A stretch of 32,933 nt of DNA from Folioceros fuciformis (lineage: Eukaryota; Anthocerotophyta; Anthocerotopsida; Anthocerotales): contig JBNGIO010006309.1 in the NCBI GenBank assembly GCA_049999805.1, positions 1 through 32,933 on the forward strand. The letters are read 5' to 3'. Shown piece after piece: positions 1-10,202 of this stretch. The translations under genes were made by a program, and so were the position numbers. Under the pieces are notes generated by a model. The model searched no databases. It saw nothing but the letters and a program-made list of their open reading frames with translations, and had not been told where the DNA came from. The first letter of the stretch is position 1, and each line of letters begins with the position of its first letter.

Positions 1-2043
1 GCTGGGAGACGCAGCTGGGCTGCAGGCTCTGCCTAATCTGTGGAAAGACCGCGCTAGACGCGACTTTCCCGTTGTTTCCGTCCTGGGATCGTGAGTCGGG
101 AGTTGGGCCCAGGCTTGTGATGCACTTGCAAGTGCAGGTGCACTGTGGCAGAGAAGTGGCCCCGGTACAGCCCTCCGGAACCAAGTCTGCTGTCAAGCGG
201 CTGGCAGACTGGCAGTGGCAGCCTAAATCACAGTCCCATCACCCGAACATCCCGCTCTCTTTTTGTCTTTCGCTTTACAGTATTTCGCATACATCCTGCG
301 TGCTGTGTGCGGAAGTCGGGACAAAGTCCGACGATCCAATGGCATCGAATCAGGATCTTATCATTCCTTCGTCTATCTACATACATACATACATACATAC
401 ATACATACATACATACATGCTGAACGTGAATGTAACGCGCGCAGCATAATGGTACATACTGCTTGCAGCGCTCACCAGGCAATTCATGTTTAATGCACGC
501 AGGTTCACGCACACAAGGGCCCCAAACTGGTGGACCGTACACGCCCGCAGGACCCGGCGTCGCGGACCCGTCAGCTTTCTGCCCTGCCCAAACAAACTCC
601 CCCTTCGTCCTCCCCCATCTAGCCCGTCAACTGGAGTCCGAGAGTCTCACACAGCTGGTTAGAAGAAAACGGGGGAGGTGATGCCAGGCCCTGGCCCATG
701 GCCCATGGCCCGACTCCCTGTGCACCAGAACCCCGGGACCACAACCAAGGCCAGGATGTAACACCACAAGCATCTCTTCCACCAAACCATACCAAACCAG
801 GAGAGAAGAGAGCGTAGCGTAGCCCAACCCAAGAGCACGAGTGTCCACACTCGCCTTCCTGGCTCCTGCAATGGCGTACACACATACTGTCAGTCAAGGT
901 CAAAGGACGTGTCAAGGGCCCGGAGAAATCGTCGGCCACCTTCTCAGCAGATCGCCCTCGCCTAGACAGGGCGATGTAGCCAGCCTCCATATGGTGCAGC
1001 TCCTTTTAGCTGGGGCCGTGGGTCCACAGTGCTTTGTGCGTCGATCATGGTTAGCTACCAACAGTACACTAATCCCGAGTGCCTGTGACTTTTCTCCTAC
1101 TCCCGAGTATGTTGTTTCCCGCCGAATCAAGCTGCTTACATATGTGGACAAAAGGATTTGCCTTCCGGCGGATTGGAGCAAGTAACATCACCTCAACGCG
1201 CACAGTCACCCAGCATGATGCAGACACACCAACGTCCTGGGACTCCATTAACTCTGCGAGTCGAGGTTGGCTTCCTGATAAGGACTCCGGCTGCGGCGGC
1301 AGCTGCAGCCTAGACGGGAAGTTAACAAGGAGTATAGTACACAGGATAAAGCTTAGGGTGGGATCCACCGTCACTACCCACGAGCAAAATATGTTCACAA
1401 TATAAACACATCCCATTCCATGTAATGTAATAGGATAGTGTCGTATACAGGACACTGGTGGAAGAAAAGCAGGCCAAAGGGCTCCACGTGGGGACCAGCG
1501 CAGTAGCCGGCTGTGCATCCACATAGCCAGACGAGTCCTGGGACCTCGTATTGTCAAAAGCCTCCGACACCTCCCAACAGTCTTTCCTGACGGGTGACGA
1601 CCCGACCGGACACACCGTTCATGATGGGTCACTGTTTTTCAACAACCCGTTCCAGTCTGCACATGTCTGCACCTGAACGCTGGAACATAGCACCTCTGAC
1701 CCCGTCCTTCACTCTCCACGTACCATGCCCGCCCTGACACGATGCTCAGTCGTGTTGAGGCGTCCATGACCAAAGGGCCTTTCCCAAACAGTCCACGGGA
1801 CGAGAAACGAGCACACTGCAAGCAACAGAAGCGTACAGCGCACTAGAGCACGGCAGAGAGGCAGCCCATAATGGCATCGCTGGCACTCACCCCCTTCCCC
1901 TTGAGTTATACATGCCTCAACAACACCTGTGAGTGTGAGAGTACCTAGGTGCTGGCCCTGTGCCTTCTGCTCGGCAATCAGGGCAAAGGCACCGCACAGT
2001 CCGACCCCTTCAGGCCGATGGGTGGGCGTGAGGGCATGCCAAC
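1..2043. other. Spacer downstream of PAT10-like gene, no gene recognised
   Basis: Medium-GC sequence with only short, unconvincing open frames on both strands. Its right end must contain the 3' UTR of the minus-strand palmitoyltransferase that stops at 2044. The first 90 bases are open in frame 2 and end in a good donor-like GTGAGT at 92-97, so they could be the tail of an exon of a plus-strand gene entering from the left, but I cannot name a protein from 30 residues. The ATAC microsatellite is listed separately. Confidence 0.5.
379..418. repeat. (ATAC)n microsatellite
   Basis: About ten uninterrupted tetranucleotide ATAC/CATA units. The unit is not a multiple of three, so every frame through it reads Tyr-Ile-His-Thr-type repeats, which explains several spurious open frames here. 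Likely polymorphic in length. Confidence 0.95.
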
Positions 2044-4154
2044 CTACACGCAGTTCAAATATCTGCTTCCCCAGCACCTATACGGCCTCTCCAGCTGGTC
2101 CGGTGGAGGGAGCTGATAAATAGGATGAGCGTCCGAAGAGGTGCAACAGAAGTCAAGTATGTTTTTCGTGCAACCCCTGCTGAAAGGGTGGACGTTGGCT
2201 GGCATAGTTCTGCAGGCACAACAAACCCAACGCTTGGTTTTAGCAGGGTGCAAGGCTCTAACTCTCTGGAACCGAACCGCCTGCAACATCACCCTTCCAT
2301 GCCTAGCTTACGACCTGAGATACGGAATTCGTCTGCGTCTCGTCATCTCATACGTCGTCTGATTGGTCACCACCATGTAGCTGTGGGCAGTATCAGGTTG
2401 CAACAGTCAGTGACACGCTTGGTGAGTTATCAACGCCCAAAAAGCAGGCAAGGTGGGGAAAGACGCACGTGTGGAAAGCCAGAAGCGTCATCAAAAACAT
2501 CAGGCCCGTCAGAAGAGACACAGAAACGACCAGCAAAATGGCGCCCCTTGGAATTCTGCATCGCATAGTCATGACACATCCATGAAAGAGTTAGAGCACC
2601 CTAACCTAATCTCTACGTCAAGCTTTCGGTCCAAGCTTACCCTTCACGCGAGCTCTTCTTGCTGAAGGACATGAAGTAGAGAACCATTGTCCAGGTACAC
2701 AACGTCGTCTGGGCTGTTAGAAACCACCTGTACGTCCACGATAACAGCAGCACATGAGTCCTCAACCGTGCAAAGCCTGATATCAGCCTGCTCCCACTGC
2801 ACCAATGGTGTCATAATGCTGTGCGAAACGTATGCCAACATGCTTACCAAAATCTACAATGGTTCTGTTGTCCCACACAAGTACCCAACCACACACAGTG
2901 GTGATCAAAACGAAGCACACATTTGTTACAGTCATGGCAGTGCTTAGTGCGCAATGGCTGCATCAAACAGTATGGCATCCGTCACACATTTCCTCGGAAA
3001 ACGAACATCTGCCAAGTTTCAAAATGACAAGATCTCTAGCTGGCTGACATTACCTGCAAGACACGACAGTATGAACAGCGCCAACTGTTGGGACAAGACG
3101 ACATTCGAGATCAATCAGCAAGAGGCATGCTCTAGTACACCATAACCTCGTACGTAAGCAAACAAGGTCTATCTGATCAATGACAAGGCGACATGATACC
3201 ACACAGTTCAGATCCACACAGCAGCACGGACATCTTAGTAACAAACAAACCATCACCTACCATGCTCGCAACATACCTGTTGTCGTGTAGAACCTGAGGA
3301 TCTAAAGGAGAAATTCTTTCGGAAGATCCTGCAACTTTGAACTGCTTACTACTGCTCCCCCCTAGCAACGGGCTGGTCTCCGACACTGGACCATACACGT
3401 TCCTCCCATTGCCAGCGGCATTTTTCTCCAACCTCTCCTGTTGCTGGATTCCAGACGTCGTTCCATACGATGAAGTTGCGGAGTTTGTTGTAATCCTGAG
3501 TTCCAAAGGTGAAGTCAAGAGCAAATACAAGGACTTGTTCCAGGCCAGCTCCATCCAGAACAAGAGGCCAGCCTGGCTATCCACACCAAGAATCTACATA
3601 CAGTCACCAAGAACAAGACAGGTGAACGTTTTTCAATACCACAATGCCGAGGTCCTTTCCTGTGCAGCCTTCACGTTTTCTTCAAACGTGTCATCCTCCT
3701 CCATCACGTCCACAACGTAGCTGCCAGAGGCAAACCAGATGTCGGAATTCCAACGTCGAGCACAAACAGCCCCCCCTCCCCCCACCCCAACCCACATCTC
3801 ACGCGCATGAAACTGCCTAAACCGGAAAACCAAAGCATAGACTGGCTGCCCTACCCTGGAGACGATCCTGCAGTGTAGAGATACAGAACAGTCGTGACGA
3901 GGAGCAAGACGACATACACCACCATACACCTGATCCAAACCAGACGCCATCAGCTCCGCGCGTGCTGTGCATTCAGTACAATCAAAGACAGCAAACAGCA
4001 GCACCTCGAAACCGCAACAGTACCAGCTCCGATCCAACACACTCTGACGAACATCTTGATCGATAGCCACCAGGCCCCCGATACAGCCCGCGTGAACTGC
4101 AAACCAGAGGACTTTCAGAGCCCACCCATACCTTCGTGCTGCACGTTCCCACAT
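2044..4154 (-). CDS. DHHC-type protein S-acyltransferase, PAT10-like
   Basis: Palmitoyltransferase that adds palmitate to cysteines of membrane-associated proteins; Arabidopsis PAT10 acts at Golgi and tonoplast on CBL calcium sensors. Ten exons assembled by eye: 4154-4024, 3929-3855, 3720-3640, 3495-3277, 3084-3054, 2957-2848, 2727-2641, 2555-2469, 2380-2315, 2209-2044. All junctions are GT-AG and phase-compatible, giving 1053 nt, 350 aa. Two N-terminal membrane helices (about 13-31 and 45-63) lead to GSSPGYVVD (65-73). The Cys-rich domain is CSYC (172-175), CHDCNKC (186-192), DHHC (197-200) and [11 protein letters not shown] (202-212). Two more helices follow (about 219-236 and 248-272), then TTYE (282-285, the family TTxE motif) and VHPFSRG near the C-terminus. 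The size fits PAT10. The start is the least certain part: in-frame stops lie just upstream of the ATG at 4154, but the N-terminus is about 20 residues shorter than I expect, so another 5' exon is possible. Exon 5 is only 31 nt. Confidence 0.9.
3816..3856 (-). repeat. 41-bp inverted repeat, copy A (PAT10 exon 2/intron 2 border)
   Basis: This stretch is the last two bases of exon 2, the GT donor and the first 39 bases of intron 2 of the PAT10-like gene. Its exact reverse complement occurs at 5685-5725, with no mismatch over 41 bp. The match ends abruptly on both sides. Copy A is inside a functional-looking splice junction, so it is probably the source and 5685-5725 the derived copy. Confidence 0.95.
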
Positions 4155-5684
4155 GTCTCCTCAAGGTCAACATAACAACCCGAGGAGGTTGAGCTGTGGA
4201 ATCACGGGCTTCAAAACCTACAACCGCAAGAGCCAGCACTCCGTAGGTCCAAGCACGACGGCGATGGCATGACGTGACGATCCCGATACAAATTCTGGTG
4301 AGCTTCCCCGGACCCTAGCGGCCATGCCTTGGCATACTGGTACAACTACCGCTAGCACCGTCAAGATGCCTGGTTCCACCTTTCAATGGCCCAGTGCGAC
4401 ATGGCCCACGCAAATCTGAGCGCACGCCTCCACAGTGTCGCCCGGCGGCTGACTCGTACAACTACCGCAGGGCCTCGTCCAGGCGTCCGTCGGCCTAGTC
4501 TAGCAGTAACGCCCACTACACCGCACTCCAAACCCCCTTCCCTTCCCTTAACTCAATCCCGTCCGAGCTCTCTACACGCCTGGACGCGCGGCCTGCAGTT
4601 TGCGTGTAGGTATCAGCTACGCACCTACTCCCCTACTCCGCCCCGCCTACACTCTGTCTACATACATACACAAATACGTGCTCCCGGCACAGGGGTATCA
4701 AAACTTAATATGCTTACATTAAATGTCATATTCGATGCAATCACAGCCTTGCATGCTAAGGATTTGAACAAACAAGAAGGCCCTGATTAAAAGAGTTCTG
4801 ACCCACATAACACTGATCTAAATGAGTGCTATGTCTTTCTTATCCCGCTCTCTCATGCAAAATTAACAGATCTTAATTCTAAGGCTATTATAATAAGATT
4901 GAACCCCCATTGCCAACAAAAGAACAATGAGTCCATGAAAGGCAAGCTCATGCCATCACCAAGCTTGATAAGCATATGAATATGAATGTAAACATCAATA
5001 CAAGGGTAAGCATGGATAGCTTTCGGACCTGGAAAAAGAAATTACAAGAAGTAAACAACCAGAAAAGTAGGTTTAGATTTTATCATTATCCTTAAGAAGC
5101 ACATTGCTCTAAGCATCATATGCCTTGGTTTGTCATACCGTTGTTTTAACATCAAAAATATGTTTCGAGGATTCTTTTTTTACTTCATACTAATTCCTTC
5201 GCCTGCATGAAATATAAGCTATGTTAGGAGTTTTGAAGAACTAATTAATATAAATTAACATCATCAAATAACAGTTGCCACATGAAGTTTTTACATTCTA
5301 ATGGTAAGTCCTACCATACATGTAGAACGTACTTGAATCATACTACTGGCATATTTGAAGGGAAAAAAAAAAAGAAGAAGAAGGATTTCATTATATGAGT
5401 GAAGATGTAGGTGATCGGTCCTAATAAACCTGCATCTTACATATATGTGTGCTAAATATATTTAATATGGCAAGTCATTTTTGATAAATCATGTAGTCAA
5501 AGAGAGTAATAATCAAAATCCATGAGTAAATAATGGCATTAAAATAACCTTGCAGGTAACAAGAGTGGCTCACTGTAGTAAATTATATTTGTACTTAAAA
5601 GTAAAACACAAGCATTTCCTCTTCTGCATGCACACGTACAGTTTCTTTTGCAAACCCAAAACTTTGCTTTATGATTTGCGGTTT
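4155..5684. other. Spacer between PAT10-like and kinesin genes, composition switch
   Basis: Left part (to about 4690) is GC-rich and presumably holds the 5' UTR and promoter of the minus-strand palmitoyltransferase. From about 4690 the DNA becomes strongly AT-rich with stops in all frames. No RNA gene, promoter motif or coding segment recognised. Confidence 0.5.
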
Positions 5685-5725
5685 GGGTAGGGCAGCCAGT
5701 CTATGCTTTGGTTTTCCGGTTTAGG
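5685..5725 (+). repeat. 41-bp inverted repeat, copy B
   Basis: Exact reverse complement of 3816-3856, lying about 90 bp beyond the stop codon of the kinesin gene. It abuts, with no gap or overlap, an 18-bp segment (5726-5743) that is the exact reverse complement of 8429-8446 in kinesin intron 2. Confidence 0.95.
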
Positions 5726-5797
5726 ATCTAACCTCAGCAATCGTTGAATGGATCTAAACAGCAATCGGATCTAAACTCAGAAAAGTTGAATGGATCT
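5724..5797. repeat. Patchwork of short repeats beside copy B
   Basis: Short exact repeats are stitched together: GGATCTA at 5724, 5750 and 5767; CAGCAATCG at 5735 and 5759; TTGAATGGATCT at 5744 and 5786. The segment 5726-5743 also matches 8429-8446 inverted. It falls in the predicted 3' UTR or flank of the kinesin transcript. It looks like filler DNA from a repair event rather than a regular tandem array. Confidence 0.85.
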
Positions 5798-5815
5798 TGC
5801 AAGCTCTGCCGACAT

Positions 5816-8769
5816 TCAATAATTCATCATACTCTCATCAACAGGAGTTGTGGATTCCAACAATCGAAGAAATGCATTTTGATTAACGGTGATGCTGCCT
5901 TGTTCCCATTCCCCATGGTTGTTGGAGCCAAAGACACTTTGCACAACTTTAGGATTCGCCCTAGAACTGAGGTGATCTACCGAAATTCTGTTTCTTCTAT
6001 TGAATTGCTGGAGTCGTCTAGTCTTCTCATTGAAAATCTCTCTGCCTATGTTTTCAGTTTGCTTAGGATCTAATGCATTCATGAAACGACTAGTGTCCAA
6101 CCCCTTGGTCCCTTTTGAAAATTCCATGTTTGTCTCAGGAGGATCCCCAGACCAACTACAAGGAAGTCCTTGCAAAGGTTTAGCCTTAGGTAAGTATTGG
6201 CGTCTATCTCGATGATCCCTTTCAAGCATGAGTACCCTCTCGTCCTGCAATAGGTCAAAACTTTAGTAACCACTCGCCGATAAGGTAGATGTGTATCCCC
6301 CTAGAGTATCGACTGTAGCCCTGCATTAATGTACATAACCAAACATCAATGTGGAAAACTAATTGAAGGTTTCATGGTAGGTGTATATAGTACAATTTTA
6401 GAGCTACTTACTAAAGCTTGAGAGAAATGTCTTACTTGTTTGTTCAAGTATCTGTCCTTCCAAGAATTAGGGCACACTTTTTGTCCATGATTCCATATGT
6501 TAGGGAAGTTGTTGTTGTTTAAGCCATGGAGAGGTGGAAGCTTTGGCTTTTGCTGTGGAGAAGTGTTCATTTGAATTTGAGGAGTAGAATAAAATCTCTT
6601 GTTACTCAAATTGGGTGTTTCTTGAGGTATTTCACCAGTGGGCGGGAGTCCCAACCTAGATCTAAGCGTGTAATTCTCTTCCTTCAATTGGAATATTTGT
6701 TGTTGAAGAAGCATCAACATCTAGCAATGGAACAAAAGCATCCACTTACTTCTTACCATTCTCTACGCTAAGAAAATGGGCGGAACTGCATTTTGATACC
6801 TTGTCTCGAGCATCCATATTGATGGTAGGAGCATTGATAATTTTCTTCGCACATGTTGCATAATGCAATGTGCTTAATGTTTCATCCAAAGCCAATGTAC
6901 AAGGAGAAACACATGCGATCAAGAGAGCCAAACTATTGCCACCCAAACTTTCCATGAGTAACTTTGTGAGCATGCTTTCCCTGCAATGTAGTTATCATCA
7001 ACCCCAAGTAATATGGAGAACAAGAAGATCAACATCAAGGATCATTCAAGCTTTGTGCAAAAAGTACCTGTAAGGCACCACATCTCCTTTCTTCCCCTCA
7101 CTTAAGGCTGATATCACCTGTTTAGAAATTGGATTTGTTTAAGATACATATGTTGTAAGAAACAACTTATTGAACAAGCCTTGGACTTTGCTTTTTCATT
7201 CTTCTAAGCTTCCAAATTTTACATCAATAAAGCAACTACATTCGAGGTTCATTAGTGGACTTCAAAATATTTTTCTACCTTTCCAAGAGTGAAGAGTGAA
7301 CGATTAATGTTTCCTGTTTCTTTCAACATCTCTCCAACACTTTTACTTTTCTTAAGTCTCTCACTTCCAGCAAGGTCCACAAATAGCATTCTACCATATT
7401 TTTTAATAGGTGTTTTGTCATTTATCCATACAGAAGAATCCACATTTAATGTCATGATACAATGACTTCTGCTGCTATCTTTGTTCATTTCATGTGACCC
7501 TACCTGCAATGTTGATCAATTTGTCCTTAACAAGTTCTTATACCAAATACTCGAAATAATAAAATTTTTCAAGGTTTAAGAGGTATATGCATGTACTTTT
7601 CTATTTTTGGCTCCTTCGTTCATTACAGAAAAAACATCATCAAGAGATTCGCAATCAACAAGAAGCAAGTCCTCTACATAATATCCCTCTTTTGTACTCC
7701 ACTTTACGTCCCTTGGTGCACAATCCAATCTTAATAGATCATTCACCTGTCTTTCTTCTTCTTAATTAGACTTTGCATAACAAGCCAATGAAAACGGTAT
7801 TTATATCTTGCAATCTAGTTAGTTTTTTAAGCATTTAAAAGCCCATGATATAAGTATGATGCAATACTTGTTCATTGTAAATCTCAAAGTAAGATGCTCT
7901 TAAGGAGTATGTCTTGTTGTTTTGGGACCGATTCTTCATAGCCTTGAACAAATAAATAACTGACCTTGCAATAATACCATTTGCATCCCCATGTGCATCC
8001 ACAATCATGTCCCCTTTCTGTATAGAAGTCTGCAAGAATATATCACAATTTAAAGTGTATTTAAGTATGAATATACACTATTGAAATTCTCCCTTTGTGT
8101 GTTTGTGCAGTTTTAATGAACATACTTCTTCCCTCCCACACATGGTGTAAGTTTTGCCGGACCCTGTTTGCCCACATGCCATGATAGTAGAAGAGTAGCC
8201 TTCCAGGACAGAATCAAGAAGTCGATATACTCTACATTTTTCCATGACTTGGTCTTGTGTGACTTGGGGACCAAGACAGCCATCAAACTGGTGAGAAAAT
8301 CCATAAAAGAACATCAAGCAATGTTCAAGAAAAAATTAGTGACTGATGTGCTTATTTCTTGTTCAAATCGTACTTGAAATGAGCTTGTGGTGATATTGTA
8401 TCCAAACCCCATTTCTGTAACCTGTTTTCGATTGCTGAGGTTAGATACTTGATTCATTTCATGTTATCAAATGTTGATCACCAAAACATTAGATAATTAC
8501 TTGGAGGATCTTCTCATCGCTTGTTGTGTGCACACAACTACCCTTTGGTACTTCATCATTAGACAGTGGGCGTACTCTTACGAAAACTTGTATGCTACTT
8601 CCTTTCACTTCAATAGCGGGTTCTAATTATGAATCATTTTTGCTTTAATTAACACTACGTTGAGCTACTTAGTTGGGAAGACAAAGAAAAGAAAGATTAG
8701 AGCAATAATAATCCAACCTGAATTAACCTTCATTTCAGCTGAATCTGTATTTTCCAATATCGGACCCAT
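5816..8769 (-). CDS. Kinesin motor protein, N-terminal motor, short tail
   Basis: ATP-driven microtubule motor. Eleven exons assembled by eye: 8769-8718, 8622-8501, 8421-8374, 8287-8126, 8029-7868, 7746-7597, 7503-7279, 7117-7068, 6980-6800, 6720-6412, 6244-5816. All introns are GT-AG with compatible phases, giving 1890 nt, 629 aa. An in-frame TGA lies 27 bases upstream of the chosen ATG. Motor: IQVFVRVRP (28-36), P-loop GQTGSGKT (113-120), YFEIYNEQ (175-182), switch I NKDSSRSH (239-246), switch II DLAGSER (275-281), LSTLHYATCAKKI (360-372). A short coiled-coil-like segment follows (QLKEENYTLRSRLGL, about 395-409), then a polar tail without known domains. The motor is complete and no key nucleotide-binding residue is missing. 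The short neck and tail suggest an orphan or kinesin-16/KIF12-like type, not established. It has A/T-ending codons and AT-rich introns, unlike the GC-rich genes to its right. Confidence 0.93.
8429..8446 (+). repeat. 18-bp inverted match to 5726-5743
   Basis: Located in kinesin intron 2, just upstream (in gene sense) of the exon 3 acceptor. Reverse complement is identical to 5726-5743, downstream of the same gene, so the pre-mRNA carries two 18-nt complementary stretches if transcription runs far enough. Confidence 0.85.
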
Positions 8770-10202
8770 CCTCTTAAATGGTACTCCTCAACTGTCTTAA
8801 GAACTGATCTCTAACTCATGAACTATGGTAAAAATTTTACTATATCACATCCAAAGCAATCTCCTTAATATTTAAAGAAGACTAGTTCATGAATATCAAA
8901 AGAGCTACTAAGGTGTGCTTGAAGTGTTCATGATATTATGGAATTATCTTGTGCATGCATCCTTTTTAGTACTTAATATGTAAGTAATAAATAGTTCTGG
9001 ATTTAAGACTTATGAGTTGTCATCCCATCTTACGTATTGTCCAAGTTTGAATTATATCATATAATTTTGTGCCTTACACAAGTGTAAAAGTATATCATGC
9101 AATGAGCTCATGATATAGCCAAAGCTAGTACATGAGTTATGTAGATATTTTTTATATGTAAATATGTTGAACATCTCACTATACTTAATTAAGCTGAAAA
9201 AAAAAAGAAGAGGAACACAGAATTTGTGGGGTAGGAGTGGTGGAGGAGATAGACCCACGAAAAGTAGAGAAAAAAAAAAAAAAGCATTGATAAACTACCG
9301 TACTGAACAATGAAAAATAAAATTATCAAATATATATTTTATAATTTGGTTCTGGATAACCATGGTTCAGCTATCATATCATACTCTTCTATATTCAATA
9401 AAAAATGCAACCAACTCTTTACTCTACCTAGTTAACTCTTCATTCAACCAAATTAAGACTCATTTTCACAGATTGCCACATAAGTTTGATTGAGTGCCCA
9501 ATTCATTCATCTACTTCTACTTGTCATTCCTTCACGTGATGAAAGCTTGGAATTTCATCTGCTATGCCATAGCATCTTAAAGCATATGAGGTTTGGTCTA
9601 TGCAATTCTATCCCAAACATACCTCTTAGGTCCAGAATTAAACTTGTGCATCTTACTTATCTCATGCATTTCAAACTTTCTCTTCCACAATAGCTTTTGC
9701 AACAAAAGCTTTATCTTCCACAACATAGTTTCTACAACAAGAGCTTTCTCTCTTGCTGCCATTCTCTCTCACTCCCTCTCCTCTCTGCTTTGCCTAGCCC
9801 TACTCTTGTTGCTATGTGGGGCTCCGCAGATCTCCCACGTCGAACCAGAGTACTAACTTTAGATGCTTTATAAACAATTTCAAGAGCCTACATCTCACAT
9901 AAATATTCTAAGAGTTCTTGAAAGCCGAAATGAGTTCATGATACTACCTAAACAGTTCTGAGCGGCCTCTCAGAAATCGGGGCCGGATGCCTGCCAAACT
10001 GCCGGTGAGAGACGGGAGGAAGATGACGCTGAAGTATCCTTCTTGATGGGAGGAAAGTATTTCGGAGCAGTTCATTTCCTCAGTCGTTGTGAGTGGCGAT
10101 TCGGTGTCCAGGTTTAGGAAGGTGGCGACCAAAGCGACGCAAGAATAGAGATGGGAGGAACGGATTTTTGATTTTGTCAGTCGGGGCTCTTCAAGATGTA
10201 GT
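8770..10202. other. AT-rich spacer, kinesin promoter side and cyclophilin 3' flank
   Basis: AT-rich DNA with homopolymer A tracts near 9196-9206 and 9270-9284 and a pyrimidine-rich CTCT stretch near 9745-9790. It should contain the kinesin 5' UTR and promoter (left) and the cyclophilin 3' UTR (right). Composition jumps to GC-rich at about 9950. No coding exons recognised on either strand. Confidence 0.5.

Noticed and set aside
1069-1632. 187-codon minus-strand frame
   Set aside because: Downstream of the PAT10-like gene, Arg/Pro-rich and without motifs or splice partners; reads as chance in GC-rich DNA.
3816-5725. A DNA transposon bounded by the 41-bp inverted repeats
   Set aside because: No target duplication flanks the repeats, no transposase lies between them, and one repeat is part of a PAT10 exon/intron border.
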